Below, one piece after another: positions 62,976 to 64,000 of a DNA stretch of 64,000 nt. The notes beneath the pieces were generated by a model that had not been told where the DNA came from, made no database searches, and saw nothing but the letters and a program-made list of their open reading frames with translations. Source of the stretch: Ailanthus altissimus. Taxonomy: Eukaryota; Streptophyta; Magnoliopsida; Sapindales; Simaroubaceae. The number at the start of each line of letters is the position of its first letter. The stretch's first letter is position 1. Location: contig OX327684.1 in assembly GCA_946807835.1 (NCBI GenBank), forward strand, positions 36,020,501 to 36,084,500, written 5' to 3'. The translations under genes and the position numbers were made by a program.

Positions 62976-64000
62976 CGTGGATCGACCTCGTTCTCATCGG
63001 GTTATTTATTATTTCAACAATCTTGCACTTTGGAATAAACTCCTATATTCTAAACGTGTCAAGTTTTTAGCGTCATTGTCGGAGAAGTGAAATTAATTTT
63101 TTTCTTTGTTTGTTTTATTTTTATGTAAGGTTAAGCATCCTAACTTGCCTTACTTTATTTATTTTTCACTTGTTATTTTTATAGAATATTAAGCCTTCTA
63201 CTATTTATTTACTAATTTTTTATTATCTTAATCTAACATTGACTATATAACATTTACTAATCTAGCTTCTAACTATTTATCTAACTTTTATTTTATTGTT
63301 AGTCTTGCCCATTTTATTTGTCTTTATTTAATTTTTTTTCCCTTTTTTTATATTATTTATTGTTATTGTATTTTGTTTTATTTATTTATATGAGTGGTTG
63401 GTTTCGAGATTCTAATTCTCATCGTTTGGTGAAAGGTAATTTCGAAATTTTCTTTGATAATTTGTTGGATTCTCTTTCATTTTCTTATTTTTTACCTATT
63501 AACACAATGACTAATAATCAAATTGAGGAACTTATAAACTTAGAGGACAATCAGTCCCAATATAATATTTTCTCTAAAAACTAGATATGAAACTTCTCAT
63601 TCTTATAACATTGTGTAAGGTGATTTAGAGCTTATCTCCTATTTTTTTATATTTCTAAAATCATATTCTTTGCATTGAGTCAATTAAGTTGGTAGTTGAG
63701 ACATGATATTACGTAAAACTTACTTTATTATTTTTTCCCTTACAAATTATAATCTAACAGTCATTTTTAGGTTTCAAAGTTTAATTCTTAATGGTCTCAA
63801 CTCTAGAGCTAATGATACCATGTCAGTTCATCTACTAAATTGCTGTATTTTTGCATGTAAATGGTTTATGTCTCTCAACCTGTTTAAATTTCATAGTAGA
63901 TATGGTTTACTAACACCATATTCTTTATTTCCTCATTTATTGATGCTCGCATTCCACTCTTTCTTCTTCGTACTTTAATGCTTTTTTTTAGCTTGAATTG
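62976..64000 (+). mobile_element. Leader and start of the internal region of the gypsy element, runs off the window
   Basis: The motif GTCAAGTTTTTAGCGTCATT then GTCGGAGAAGTG at about 63057-63088 is a mutated form of the TTTTTGGCGCCGTTGCCGGGGA primer-site region of Athila/Tat-type gypsy elements. After it comes a long T-rich leader. An open frame at 63318-63584 contains MSGWFRDSNSHRLVKGNFEI and may be the gag start region, but I cannot confirm a gag domain. The rest of the element lies outside the window. Confidence 0.62.

Overview
The window is nuclear plant DNA, most likely from a eudicot. The genes are split by many short GT-AG introns, the intergenic DNA is AT-rich, and there are plant-type Ty1/copia, Ty3/gypsy and Mutator-like elements. 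The protein sequences look rosid-like, perhaps Sapindales/Citrus, but that is an impression and not a demonstrated placement. No prokaryotic or viral operon structure is present. The supplied open reading frames are mostly exon pieces or noise, so the genes below were rebuilt by following splice sites. In each rebuilt gene the exon lengths sum to a whole number of codons.

Layout. (1) 984-21295, minus strand: the scaffold subunit NOT1/CNOT1 of the CCR4-NOT deadenylase complex, 51 exons and 2419 codons plus stop. Intron 14 carries a complete 1.47-kb Mutator-like element. (2) 21.8-37.9 kb: a transposon graveyard. It holds a decayed minus-strand copia element, remains of a plus-strand copia element, a gypsy-type LTR-like block, and three related ~2.2-2.4 kb copia LTRs. 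Two of these are solo LTRs with exact 5-bp target duplications, and one of those sits inside the third. (3) 37.9-41.2 kb: very AT-rich DNA with a ~45-bp minisatellite and an inverted copy of its unit. (4) 41333-44425, plus strand: an RHIP1-like membrane/coiled-coil protein, 9 exons, 261 aa. (5) 45840-46729, minus strand: a GATA2/GATA4-like zinc-finger transcription factor, 2 exons, 261 aa, convergent with RHIP1. (6) 50.4-50.85 kb: a small cluster of tRNA-Glu(CTC) copies made by local duplication; only one looks intact. (7) 51868-57165, minus strand: TCP-1 alpha (CCT1), 17 exons, 545 aa, with one GC-AG intron. (8) 57.3-64 kb: AT-rich DNA with a decayed glutaredoxin first exon, a copia-type LTR fragment, a possible LINE 3' tail, and the 5' end of a Tat/Ogre-like gypsy element that runs off the right edge.

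The four protein genes are housekeeping or regulatory and unlinked in function: mRNA deadenylation scaffold, sugar/G-protein signalling partner, light/brassinosteroid-type GATA regulator, and cytosolic chaperonin. I see no gene cluster and no evidence of a new multi-gene system. The most interesting structures are the Mutator-like element carrying a captured copia reverse-transcriptase piece inside CNOT1, the nested solo LTRs, the TTAACC-rich LTR interior, and the duplicated tRNA-Glu unit.
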